Part shown: one piece after another, positions 15,002-22,910 of the stretch
Numbering within the stretch: position 1 is the first letter of the stretch
How the letters are laid out: the number at the start of each line of letters is the position of its first letter
Assembly: GCF_965223525.1 (NCBI RefSeq)
Contig: NZ_OZ245005.1
Coordinates: 1,364,001-1,428,000 of the forward strand
Source of the DNA: Leptofilum sp965223525
Lineage (GTDB): Bacteria > Chloroflexota > Anaerolineae > Promineifilales > Promineifilaceae
Length of the DNA: 64,000 bases
Reading direction: 5' to 3'
The notes under the pieces: model-generated
Told to the model about the DNA's origin: nothing
The model's input: only the letters and a program-made list of their open reading frames with translations
The model's database searches: none
Program-made: the position numbers and the translations under genes

Positions 15002-16198
15002 TTAGGACAAACGCCGGAAAAAGGGCAGCTTGAATTCAGTTCTATCTACGTTTAGCGTGACCGATTTGCGCTCTACTTCGCCGCCCAGGTCACGGGGCCA
15101 AGTCACGTCTACATCGTAGGTGAGACCGGAGTGAACGCGCACCGGTAGCTCGCACAAGAAAACGCCATCGCGGTTGGTGGTGCCTGCTACATGGGCTTTG
15201 ATGCCCTGGCAGCGCACCTGCACCTGAATGCCGTACAGTCCCGGGCCATCCTGCACATCCTGCACAATGACGCGCAGCTTGGTGCTGCGAAGTGGCTCTT
15301 TATCGCGCCGGAACCGTTGACGTACGGCCGTTCCCAAATTCCCACTACTGCTTCTGTTCGGCTGCGGACGGGGTTGGCTTGGCGGTGATTGCCGTCTTGC
15401 AGGCACCTGGTCTGCCCGAATGCGGATTTCTGGCATACGCACGGGCTGCTGACTTTCACCAGGAATGTCATCGCTGGTGATAGTGAGCGGCGCGTTGCGC
15501 GTGACGTTGCTCTGGGCAGGTTGTTGTTCACTCTCGTTGATTTGCAGCGTTTCACGCGCCACTTCTGGGTAGTTCACCGGAATTGGCGGGCGGAAGTGAG
15601 GTGGCACGGGTGCGATTGGTTGCCCATCAGCCATCGTTTCCAGATTGGGTGTGCCGTCACCAGGGGCATAGGCTAACTTCTTGCCTAGTTTGTCTCGCTC
15701 GGTGGCGCTGCGCTGAATTTGGTGTCGCAAAAATGTGGCCGCACGCTTTACCAGTTGCCCTGCCGGACTGTACTCGCCCGGCGGTGAAGCCGGATCGAGC
15801 TGGTAGAGCGGATACCCGCTTTTCCAGGCGTGGGCGGCGATGGATAGTGACAGCCAGGAAACAGTCGTATCGGAGTTGGAGATAGCCGTGCTTGCGGTTA
15901 ATAGTGCGGCGACTTCTTCGTTTTCAGCCAATCCAGTTTCAGTGAGTAAGTCGTGGAGGGCAATGCGAACGGCCGTACTGCCCCCAGCTACCAATCGTGC
16001 AAAATCGTGCATGGTGGGGTCATCCACCACGCCTGCCGCAAGTAACAATGCTTTTGCCCGCGATTTTGTGAAATCTGCGACTGGCTCCTCACTTTTGTTC
16101 AAGTCTGCAATGAGCCAGTCGGTCAGCCGTACCGCAAAAATTGGCAGATGGGCATCATCGAGTTGTGTTAGCAAAGGTTTTGTTGCAAGGTCTGTCAT
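15002..16198 (-). CDS. Uncharacterised two-domain protein of the ubiquitin-like cluster
   Basis: A 398-residue protein that I cannot assign to a family. Residues 1-175 are rich in helices and lack signal or membrane segments. Residues 176-300 are a disordered-looking stretch rich in Pro, Gln and Arg; it contains PLTIT at 237-241 followed by SDDI, close to the PLTITNNDI of the soluble RING-like protein. Residues 303-395 look like a beta-sandwich (LRVIVQDVQDGPG, then a GxTNRDGVFLCELPV turn) of carboxypeptidase-regulatory or Ig type. The gene sits second in the cluster between the dynamin-like GTPase and E1. It may be a substrate, adaptor or scaffold; that is inference. AGGA lies about nine bases before the ATG. 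Confidence 0.7.
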   Translation of the reverse strand: MTDLATKPLLTQLDDAHLPIFAVRLTDWLIADLNKSEEPVADFTKSRAKALLLAAGVVDDPTMHDFARLVAGGSTAVRIALHDLLTETGLAENEEVAALLTASTAISNSDTTVSWLSLSIAAHAWKSGYPLYQLDPASPPGEYSPAGQLVKRAATFLRHQIQRSATERDKLGKKLAYAPGDGTPNLETMADGQPIAPVPPHFRPPIPVNYPEVARETLQINESEQQPAQSNVTRNAPLTITSDDIPGESQQPVRMPEIRIRADQVPARRQSPPSQPRPQPNRSSSGNLGTAVRQRFRRDKEPLRSTKLRVIVQDVQDGPGLYGIQVQVRCQGIKAHVAGTTNRDGVFLCELPVRVHSGLTYDVDVTWPRDLGGEVERKSVTLNVDRTEFKLPFFRRLS

Positions 16199-16220
16199 GA
16201 GACGTTCCTACGTCGTAATT

Positions 16221-16253
16221 AGGTGACAGTCACTTCCGAAGTGACTGTCACCT
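16221..16253. repeat. Perfect palindromic hairpin (GTGACAGTCACTT family), copy 1
   Basis: A 15-bp perfect stem (AGGTGACAGTCACTT / AAGTGACTGTCACCT) with a CCG loop lies between the GTPase and the two-domain gene of the ubiquitin-like cluster. A second copy with the same core lies at 52141-52171. It may be a REP-like element or an intra-operon attenuator. Confidence 0.7.
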
Positions 16254-16262
16254 TTGGTAAAA

Positions 16263-18914
16263 TTAGATCGCTAGGCTAGTTTCCAGCTTGTGCAGGCCGT
16301 CCCAGACGCGCATCAGCTCTTCCAGATCGGATACGTTTTCCAAATCCATTTCCATCGCTTCGCGCAGTTCTGGTTTTTGCAGATTGCGATCATGCTGCTT
16401 CAGCATTGGCTTGACGATGTGGGTATTGAAGTCTCGCTCGGCCTTGGTAGCTTCCAGCCAGAAGAGGCGGCGCAACCGAGGTAGCAGGTCGTCATCGTTG
16501 AACAGGTCATTGAGAATCTCGCCAAAGATACGGTTGACCTTGACAGCCACGTTGTCCAGCTTGTCGGCGTAGCTCATCTCAAAATCTGCCTGCGGTGTTT
16601 CTGAACCAGATTCACCGAGTAGGCTAATGCCCAGATCGTCAGCGGGCTGGGCTGGTTCATCCAGGATCGAGATGTTGATTTCTGGCTCATCGGCCACCGC
16701 TTCGGCCGCTTGCTGGGTGTTGTTAGCCGCGGGCATGTTCACTGCCATTTCCTGCCGAACAGAGTCCACACCGTGCAAAGCCACATCCAGCAGCCGCTCG
16801 TTGGTGTTCAGCGACAGTTCGCGCTCACCAGCGTCTAGCCGATGGTGGACAGAGCGTTCTGGTTTCATGAGCTCGTACATGGTGGCCTGCTGGCAAACAT
16901 GCCGGAAGTTGCGCCCGACGCGCTCTACTAAAACGTTGAACGCCTCATCCAGATTTAGGCCATCGGCCGTTTCGCCGGGAATAGCGTAGCTGTACTCTTG
17001 CTCGTAAGCAGCGCGGTGCAGGCGGCTGTGAATCTCGTGTGCTTCCAGGGTGCGTTCTAGCTCGGCGGCAATCACATCGGCCGCTTCTGGCATGAACTTG
17101 GAGACGGAATCCTGCAAGATGAGCTCCACCTGGAAAAGAATGCGCTTGATCGGAATTTCGATGCCGCTGGTTCCCCAGATGAGGTTATCGTAGGTTACGT
17201 CTCGGTCATCCCAATATTCGGTGCCATAATTTTCCAACAATGTTTCTACTTCACGCTGGACTGCGTCTTGCACCATGCCCTTGATGCCATTGAGCGTGGG
17301 GCGCAAGGTGTTGCGGAAGCGAGCGTCGCTGTTGGTGCGATTGTTCAGCTCTAAAAGTGCATTGTGGAAGGCACGCGGCAGCTCTTTTTGCTGGCGAATG
17401 AGTACATTTTCAAAGCGACGTTCTTGCAGCTGTTCCCAGCTATTGGCGAAGGGTGGGTGTACACCGCGATGCGCCAGTTGCTTCTCATAGTAGTAACGCA
17501 AGGCTTGCAGGCTGTTGCGTATGCGGGTGGCCGCTTCTCGGAGTTGGCTGCGAACCCGCTCGGTTTTAATGAAGGCAATCAGCTTTTCACGCAGGAGCGG
17601 CACTTCGCTGAGGTTGAGGAGGGATTCGGCCGTTTCTGGATCCAGTGGGTCAGTCGAATTAACTTTGCCTAACTGGTCGCGGAAAACCTTGAGAATGCGC
17701 TCGGTTTCGCTGGCGAATTCTTCTGGAGCGTTGTCTGGGTCCTGCACGTAAAGGGCAGGTGGAGCCATGACCAGGAAATACGGCCGATTATTGCCGCGAT
17801 CCCGGTAACGCTCCCAGTAGTTGGGGGCGATGTAGCGAGTCACTTCTTTCACTTCCAGCTCTGCTTCTGGCAAGCCAGAGTTGAGGCGGTCGAAGGCTTG
17901 GCGTACGTTGCCGCCGTTGACGGCCAGGAAGATTTTGCTGGCGGCTTCATCCAAATCGCCACCACTTAGGCCAAAGAGGCGATTTTCTTTAATCCAGTTG
18001 ACGGCTGAGAGGGATTTCAACTCATCCACGCGCTGGCGTCCGGCGTCAGTGACGAGGACGATCATGGCGTCTTCGCGCTTCATTTCTTCCAGGGTGATGG
18101 CTTCGTGCAGCTTCATGCCAGCGCCCAAGCCAGGCACATCCACAATGCGGAGGTAGCCGTTCATGAGCAAGCTTTCTTGCCCGTTTTTAGGCTGAATTTT
18201 GAAGGTCGCGGACTTGATGAGCCGAATTTGACGCTGCTGGCTGCCTTTGAAACCGTCTTCGCGCAGGTGGCGGAGAGAGTCTTCGTTGTCCAGGGCCAGG
18301 CTCCGGGGAGCTGGGGGGCCGTCGGCGTAGAGCGCGTTGTTGTTTTCGTAGGAGTCAATGCAGTCAATGAGGATTTCTAAATATTCATCACGCTCGGTTT
18401 TGGCGTTGTCTGAGCTGTCTTCCATGATTTGCTCAATGGCTTCACGGGCTTGCTCGCGCTCGCCGTCGTTGATGATGTCGAAGCCGTCAATCTCGGCCAG
18501 TTGGCAGAGGCGGCGCACGCGCTGGGCAAATTCGTCTTGCGTCCAGTAAGTGAGGACGAGGGATTCAGCTTCCCCTTCATCAGCTTGTTCGATGTAGACG
18601 ATGGTGCCGGTAACGGCCGTTACTGCCCCAGTTGGCAATAAATTGCGCCCTAGCAGGCCATTGATGAGGGTGCTTTTGCCCACGCCTGTTCCGCCAAAAA
18701 AGACGAGGGTGTAGGTGCGCTGAGCCAAAATCTTTTGCGCTTCGTCCACGCTTTGCTGTGCCTGAGGCACGGCGCGAATGAGGTAATCGCGTGTTTGGTC
18801 AATGACTTTTTGCATGTGTACCCAATGTTCTACCTGGGCGGGACTGATATGGGGAAGTGTTTCGAGGGAAACTTTTAATTCCTGATATTTGTCGGTTTTC
18901 TTTTTCGGGCTCAT
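16263..18914 (-). CDS. Dynamin-like large GTPase heading the ubiquitin-like cluster
   Basis: An 883-residue protein. The GTPase domain has the P-loop FFGGTGVGKSTL (72-83), a TGAVTAVTGT switch-like stretch (95-104), DVPGLGAG (259-266), an IVLVTDAG strand (285-292) and NGGN (333-336). These fit the Dynamin_N superfamily of membrane-remodelling GTPases. The rest is almost wholly helical, with charged coiled-coil stretches that would make the stalk. A long acidic region near residues 700-760 is rich in Ala, Glu and Pro. ATG 18914 is preferred over 19007, since the MSPKKK start follows an AGGAAGG and the upstream part is translated repeat. It is the first gene of the cluster. Bacterial dynamin-like proteins act in membrane fusion, repair or antiviral defence; which applies here is unknown. 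Confidence 0.8.
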   Translation of the reverse strand: MSPKKKTDKYQELKVSLETLPHISPAQVEHWVHMQKVIDQTRDYLIRAVPQAQQSVDEAQKILAQRTYTLVFFGGTGVGKSTLINGLLGRNLLPTGAVTAVTGTIVYIEQADEGEAESLVLTYWTQDEFAQRVRRLCQLAEIDGFDIINDGEREQAREAIEQIMEDSSDNAKTERDEYLEILIDCIDSYENNNALYADGPPAPRSLALDNEDSLRHLREDGFKGSQQRQIRLIKSATFKIQPKNGQESLLMNGYLRIVDVPGLGAGMKLHEAITLEEMKREDAMIVLVTDAGRQRVDELKSLSAVNWIKENRLFGLSGGDLDEAASKIFLAVNGGNVRQAFDRLNSGLPEAELEVKEVTRYIAPNYWERYRDRGNNRPYFLVMAPPALYVQDPDNAPEEFASETERILKVFRDQLGKVNSTDPLDPETAESLLNLSEVPLLREKLIAFIKTERVRSQLREAATRIRNSLQALRYYYEKQLAHRGVHPPFANSWEQLQERRFENVLIRQQKELPRAFHNALLELNNRTNSDARFRNTLRPTLNGIKGMVQDAVQREVETLLENYGTEYWDDRDVTYDNLIWGTSGIEIPIKRILFQVELILQDSVSKFMPEAADVIAAELERTLEAHEIHSRLHRAAYEQEYSYAIPGETADGLNLDEAFNVLVERVGRNFRHVCQQATMYELMKPERSVHHRLDAGERELSLNTNERLLDVALHGVDSVRQEMAVNMPAANNTQQAAEAVADEPEINISILDEPAQPADDLGISLLGESGSETPQADFEMSYADKLDNVAVKVNRIFGEILNDLFNDDDLLPRLRRLFWLEATKAERDFNTHIVKPMLKQHDRNLQKPELREAMEMDLENVSDLEELMRVWDGLHKLETSLAI

Positions 18915-19264
18915 TATTGCGTATACCTTCCTTGCAAAGATTTTTATCCACAGATTTTGCAGATTTCGTTTACAGATTTTCTGTTTGGTAATTATATTTG
19001 GTGCCACAATGCAGGAATGGCCGCGATGTGGCGGTACACTGGTTTATACGCAGGGTTGGGGGAAAGGTTGCAGGGTTGGGGGATTTGCTTTTTATGTGCA
19101 AAAGGGCGAGACAGGCGGTAGAGGCATTGTGTTGCTTGGCATGATCTGTTTCCGTCTGTCTCGCCTCTACAATTTCTTATGGGCTGCTTATTGATTTTGG
19201 CGTGTTTGTGTGTTACTCTTTCTGTTCATAACGCACTGCGTTATAGTTGTGGAGGTAAATTGTG
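18915..19264. promoter_or_regulatory. Divergent promoter region of the ubiquitin-like cluster and an acetyltransferase
   Basis: This 350-bp spacer has no gene. A perfect TATAAT on the minus strand (18996-18991) stands about 77 bases before the GTPase start; its -35 is poor. Between it and the gene are direct AAATCTG words (18946-18985). Further right come two GGGTTGGGGG repeats (19051-19082) and an inverted repeat GGCGAGACAG/CTGTCTCGCC (19105-19114 and 19156-19165). On the plus strand, GGAGG at 19251-19255 serves the acetyltransferase. Confidence 0.5.
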
Positions 19265-19831
19265 ATGATGGGAGCAACACAATTAGCAAAACGATTTGAA
19301 TCGAAAGATAGCCTACCAGTGTGGGTGCGTTTGCTGCGCCAGAAGGACGCCGCGCATCTGGTGGATTTGTTTGAACATATGGGGCCGGAGAGTCGGTATC
19401 GGCGATTTCACCAGCCAATGGATGATGTGACGGCTGAACAAGCGTGGGATGAGGCAGAGAGGATTGCAACGGCCGTTCCTGAAGAGCAGCTAGGTCTCAT
19501 TGCCTTTTCTGATCTGCCGGGCGAGGGTGAAGTGGCTGTCAGTGCGGCGCGGATTGTGTGGCTGTCTGACAACAAGGCGGAAGTTGCTATGTCGGTGCGG
19601 GATGACCGGCAGGGGCAGGGCATTGGCAAGCGGCTGCTAACGATGGTGCTGGAACTGGCAAGAATTACTGGTGCAGATTCTGTAGTGGGGCTGGTGCAAA
19701 ACGATAACGAACCGATGTGGTATCTGTTTGATCAGCTACCCTACCTGATGAAGCGCACGGTGGACGGGACGGAGTCTGAAATTGAGCTGGATTTGACGAG
19801 AAGAAAAGAAGGGGTGGAAACGGCCGTTTAG
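19265..19831 (+). CDS. GNAT family N-acetyltransferase
   Basis: A 188-residue GNAT protein. The acetyl-CoA loop is DDRQGQGIGKRLL (about 112-124), preceded by the beta-strand AEVAMSV and followed by the helix MVLELARITGADSVVGLV. The N-terminal RLLRQKDAAHLVDLFEHMGPESRYRRFH is like the acetyltransferase domain often fused to acyl-CoA synthetases (Pat type). That suggests protein lysine acetylation, but the substrate is not provable. Start codons GTG 19262, ATG 19265 and ATG 19268 are all in frame; ATG 19265 has the best spacing (nine bases) from GGAGG. A decayed copy of its acetyl-CoA loop region lies at 22672-22762. The stop follows directly on an AACGGCCGTT motif. Confidence 0.88.
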   Translation: MMGATQLAKRFESKDSLPVWVRLLRQKDAAHLVDLFEHMGPESRYRRFHQPMDDVTAEQAWDEAERIATAVPEEQLGLIAFSDLPGEGEVAVSAARIVWLSDNKAEVAMSVRDDRQGQGIGKRLLTMVLELARITGADSVVGLVQNDNEPMWYLFDQLPYLMKRTVDGTESEIELDLTRRKEGVETAV

Positions 19832-19869
19832 CCGCTGTCACCTTTTCTTTTTGATGGGATCTATTTTGC

Positions 19870-22359
19870 CTAGTTGTTGATGACGAATGGCAAGAAGATA
19901 AGCGCATAATTTACTGTAACGGTAATAACTGCGGTTGTCGTCGTTGTGCCATCTGAAATGGTGTACGAGAACTGATCGGTTCCGGTAAATCCATCATCTG
20001 GTATGTACAATATCTCTGTTCCACTAATTGTTGCCGTTCCGTTTGCTGGATTACTCACTGAGACAAGCGTTAAGCCACTTCCTTCCACGGGATCATCATC
20101 GTTATTAAGAACCTCAATGGTGATTTCTGTTCCAGCGGTTGTTGTTGCCGCATCGTCATTGGCTTCTGGCGCGTCGTTGACCGAGATGATGGTGACGGTG
20201 ACGGTAGCAACGTCGCTAAACTCGCCGTCTGTAACTGTGTATGTGAAGATATCTGTTCCGTAATAGTTGGGATCGGGCGTGTATTGAATTTGGTTGCCAT
20301 TGCTAACGGCCGTTCCGTGTGCAGCATCACTTACATTGGTAACGGAGAGGGAATCACCATCCGGGTCTGTGTCATTACTCAATACATCAATCATCACCAT
20401 TGTATCTTCGTTCGTCACCGGGGCGTCGTCTTGCGCTTCTGGGGTATCGTTGCTGCCGCCAACATTCACAATCACCGTTGCGGTGTCGCTGCCGCCATTG
20501 CCATCGGAAATTGTGTAGGTGAACACCTCGGTGCCGACGAAGTTGAGAGCCGGTGTGTAATCAATTTGGCCTGCGTTGTGTACGGCCGTTCCGCCATTAT
20601 CAGTAGCACCCACAGCAGCAATTGAAAGCGTATCGCCCGAATCTGGGTCGGTGTCATTGGCGAGAACGTCAATCTGGGTGGTTCCACTATCCTCAACAAC
20701 ACTTGCGCTATCGTCATTGGCTGTCGGTGCATCATTGACTGGACTATCGGTGACAGTGATGGTTACGGTAGCAGTGTCGCTGCCGCCGTTGCCGTCGGAA
20801 ATCGTGTAAGTGAACACTTCTGTGCCGACGAAGTTGAGTGCAGGTGTGTAGTCAATTTGGCCAGCGTTGTGGATGGCCGTTCCACCATTATCCGTCGCGC
20901 CCACAGCGGTAATGCTCAACGTGTCGCCAGAATCTGGGTCAGAATCGTTAGCCAAAACGTCAATCTGCGTTGTGCCGCTGTCCTCAACCACTGAATCAGA
21001 ATCATCGTTAGCAGTCGGCAGCGTATTAATGTGCAGCGTTGTAAAATTACGGGTTGAAGATTGTGTGCTTGTTGTGACGTTACTGGCAATAATCGCCCAA
21101 TAGTAGAGGGTATCTGTATTAAGCCCACTGGCATTGTACGAAGTTGTAGGGCTAATAATGCCCGTTTGATTAATCACAGGTGAACTTAGATCAGACTGCT
21201 CAGACACAATCAATTGATATTCATCCGCATTTAAAGCAGTTTGCCATGAAAATATTGGTGATAAAGTAACATTAGTCTCATCCTGAACAGGAGACGTGAG
21301 CAGCGGTACCCCCGGAGGAGGTGGTGGGGGCGTATCACTCGTTGTGAACACCCATTGTTCAGACCAGGTACTATCATCGGCATTGTGGGCAATGACTATC
21401 CAATAATATGTATCAATGTCTAGTGGGGCAGGGGGCGTATAAGAAGTTCCTGTAAGGCCAGTCGGATTCAACTCCAGCGATCCCATATTTGAATTATTAT
21501 CAATTCGTAATTCATAGCTGGTTGCATTGGCGGCTGCTGCCCATGAAAAGGTTGGGGTGAGTGACACAGTTGACCCATTTAGGGGTGTTGTTTGAACGGG
21601 GATGTCTGGCGCTGGTGAAGCGCCAGCACCTAGCAAAACCCCTTCATAAGGTGCAGTAGATACGTCGTAGGTTGAACCATTGGGTGTAAAGAGAATAACT
21701 TGTTCGCTGGAGAGCGATTCTGTGTTGTATGAATATTTGACTCCTGCCGACCCGTTTGCATTTTCTATACCAACGGTTGCAGAACTTCCATGTGCCCGAA
21801 TATTGTCACCCACTAAATAGCGGTATTGAAGCTGTATATTATTGCTTCCTTCATACAAGATAACAAAAAACGTGCCTAAAGGTGTTGGGTCATTCCAAAA
21901 TCCAACATTGGTAAATTGAATAATTAGTTTGCGATTTGGCGCAGTGCCAATGGTCTGATAATAGATAAATTGGTCTTGGCTATTGTAAGTTGTTGTATCG
22001 TCCCAGAAGGGGGCAATATAGTTATCTGGGTTACGATTATGCGCGATGTCGTCATTAGTGTAGTCTGTTAGATCATTATTATTGAAAGAAACATATCCAT
22101 TTGAAGAGACATAAAAATCGCTGTATGTGTTGCCGAAAAAGGTGAAGTTAAACCCAATGGGTAAGGCTGCTGATCCGACATCGTCACCATTCACACCTGT
22201 ATCAATACCCTGATAATATGTTTCTGGTGGCAGATCGGCTTTTGCTGTTGGCACTGTTGCGTAACCAAACAGCAAGATTATGATAAACAGTGCCTTAAAG
22301 ATAGGTCTAGTTGGATGATTGTGTGAAAAAGTTGTAGTTAATAGGTGCTTGGTTTTCAT
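19870..22359 (-). CDS. Secreted multi-repeat surface protein with cadherin-like domains
   Basis: An 829-residue exported protein. A signal peptide (about 20-42, ending near PTAKA) precedes a lectin-like sandwich with FNFTFFGNTYSDFYVSSNGY (nidogen/PA14-like start). Two fibronectin-III-like domains and five cadherin-like/VCBS-type repeats follow, with the recurring VLANDxDPDSGDTLS and VGTEVFTYTISDGNGGSDTATV phrases. Two of the repeats are almost identical, also in DNA (about 20460-20720 and 20750-21010), which means recent duplication or gene conversion. The chain ends ALIFLPFVINN, similar to the YLPLIL motif of the other secreted protein at 40119. It is probably an adhesion or matrix protein. 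ATG 22359 is preferred over 22377 because it places the signal peptide correctly. Confidence 0.8.
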   Translation of the reverse strand: MKTKHLLTTTFSHNHPTRPIFKALFIIILLFGYATVPTAKADLPPETYYQGIDTGVNGDDVGSAALPIGFNFTFFGNTYSDFYVSSNGYVSFNNNDLTDYTNDDIAHNRNPDNYIAPFWDDTTTYNSQDQFIYYQTIGTAPNRKLIIQFTNVGFWNDPTPLGTFFVILYEGSNNIQLQYRYLVGDNIRAHGSSATVGIENANGSAGVKYSYNTESLSSEQVILFTPNGSTYDVSTAPYEGVLLGAGASPAPDIPVQTTPLNGSTVSLTPTFSWAAAANATSYELRIDNNSNMGSLELNPTGLTGTSYTPPAPLDIDTYYWIVIAHNADDSTWSEQWVFTTSDTPPPPPPGVPLLTSPVQDETNVTLSPIFSWQTALNADEYQLIVSEQSDLSSPVINQTGIISPTTSYNASGLNTDTLYYWAIIASNVTTSTQSSTRNFTTLHINTLPTANDDSDSVVEDSGTTQIDVLANDSDPDSGDTLSITAVGATDNGGTAIHNAGQIDYTPALNFVGTEVFTYTISDGNGGSDTATVTITVTDSPVNDAPTANDDSASVVEDSGTTQIDVLANDTDPDSGDTLSIAAVGATDNGGTAVHNAGQIDYTPALNFVGTEVFTYTISDGNGGSDTATVIVNVGGSNDTPEAQDDAPVTNEDTMVMIDVLSNDTDPDGDSLSVTNVSDAAHGTAVSNGNQIQYTPDPNYYGTDIFTYTVTDGEFSDVATVTVTIISVNDAPEANDDAATTTAGTEITIEVLNNDDDPVEGSGLTLVSVSNPANGTATISGTEILYIPDDGFTGTDQFSYTISDGTTTTTAVITVTVNYALIFLPFVINN
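20460..21010 (-). repeat. Two near-identical ~250-bp in-frame tandem repeats
   Basis: The segments at about 20460-20720 and 20750-21010 encode nearly the same cadherin-like repeat (VVEDSGTTQIDVLAND, then GQIDYTPALNFVGTE). They are separated by a few residues. The high nucleotide similarity compared with the other repeats of the gene points to a recent duplication. Such tracts can expand or contract by recombination and are easy to misassemble. Confidence 0.75.
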
Positions 22360-22910
22360 TGGAGCCCCCTGATCCATTTATCATTTGCTTTTGCAAAATG
22401 AGCGGTGTTTTTCCTCAATATAAATCCGCCTTGCAGCAAGTAGATGGTTCATCTATTTGCAAACGACTATAAATGAAGGGGTAATCCGTGGTTGGATATT
22501 ACTTGCAGGAAGTGGATTCCTGTCTGTCAATTATTCTGATGGGATTGGCGTACTTCACCCGAAACAGTTGCAAAGACTCTATGTGACGAAAAGCCTCTTA
22601 CTGACAAAAGAGGTTAGATTTTTTGCGTGTGACAAGCAATGAGGGAAAAGTACTGTTATGGAGAACGGCCGTCGGTGCGGGATGACCAGTAGAGGCAAGG
22701 CATTGGCAAATGGCTGCTAACGATGGTACTGGGACTAGCGGAAGTCACTAGAGGGATTCCGTATTGACATTCATCACGTTTCTAGATCGATTTAAGATCG
22801 TTTGTGGTTTAAAGTAAATAGTGGTTGACGACAACGGCCGTTCCATTACAATGACCTGAGGTGAAATGAAATTTCACTAGGCGACAACCCCAAACTGTAG
22901 GAGGTGTTTT
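22360..22910. other. 551-bp spacer with a decayed gene fragment and two ACGGCCGT motifs
   Basis: No intact gene is seen. An open frame at 22457-22642 has no ribosome site and no family likeness. A decayed acetyltransferase fragment lies at 22672-22762 (separate entry). ACGGCCGT occurs at about 22664 and 22834. On the plus strand GGAGG precedes the next gene at 22911. The divergent promoters for the surface protein and the PrsW-like protein must lie here. Confidence 0.5.
22672..22762 (+). pseudogene. Decayed duplicate of the acetyltransferase acetyl-CoA loop region
   Basis: From TCGGTGCGGGATGACC onward this stretch matches 19592-19682 inside the GNAT gene at roughly 80% identity over about 90 bases with no gaps, including GGCATTGGCAA and TGGCTGCTAACGATGGT. 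A CAG codon of the parent has become TAG, so it is not coding. The match begins directly after an ACGGCCGT motif, which the parent lacks at that place. It is the trace of a partial duplication. Confidence 0.8.

Noticed and set aside
22457..22642. A 61-codon open frame in the large spacer after the surface protein gene
   Set aside because: No ribosome site, no family, and next to decayed sequence; it is probably chance.
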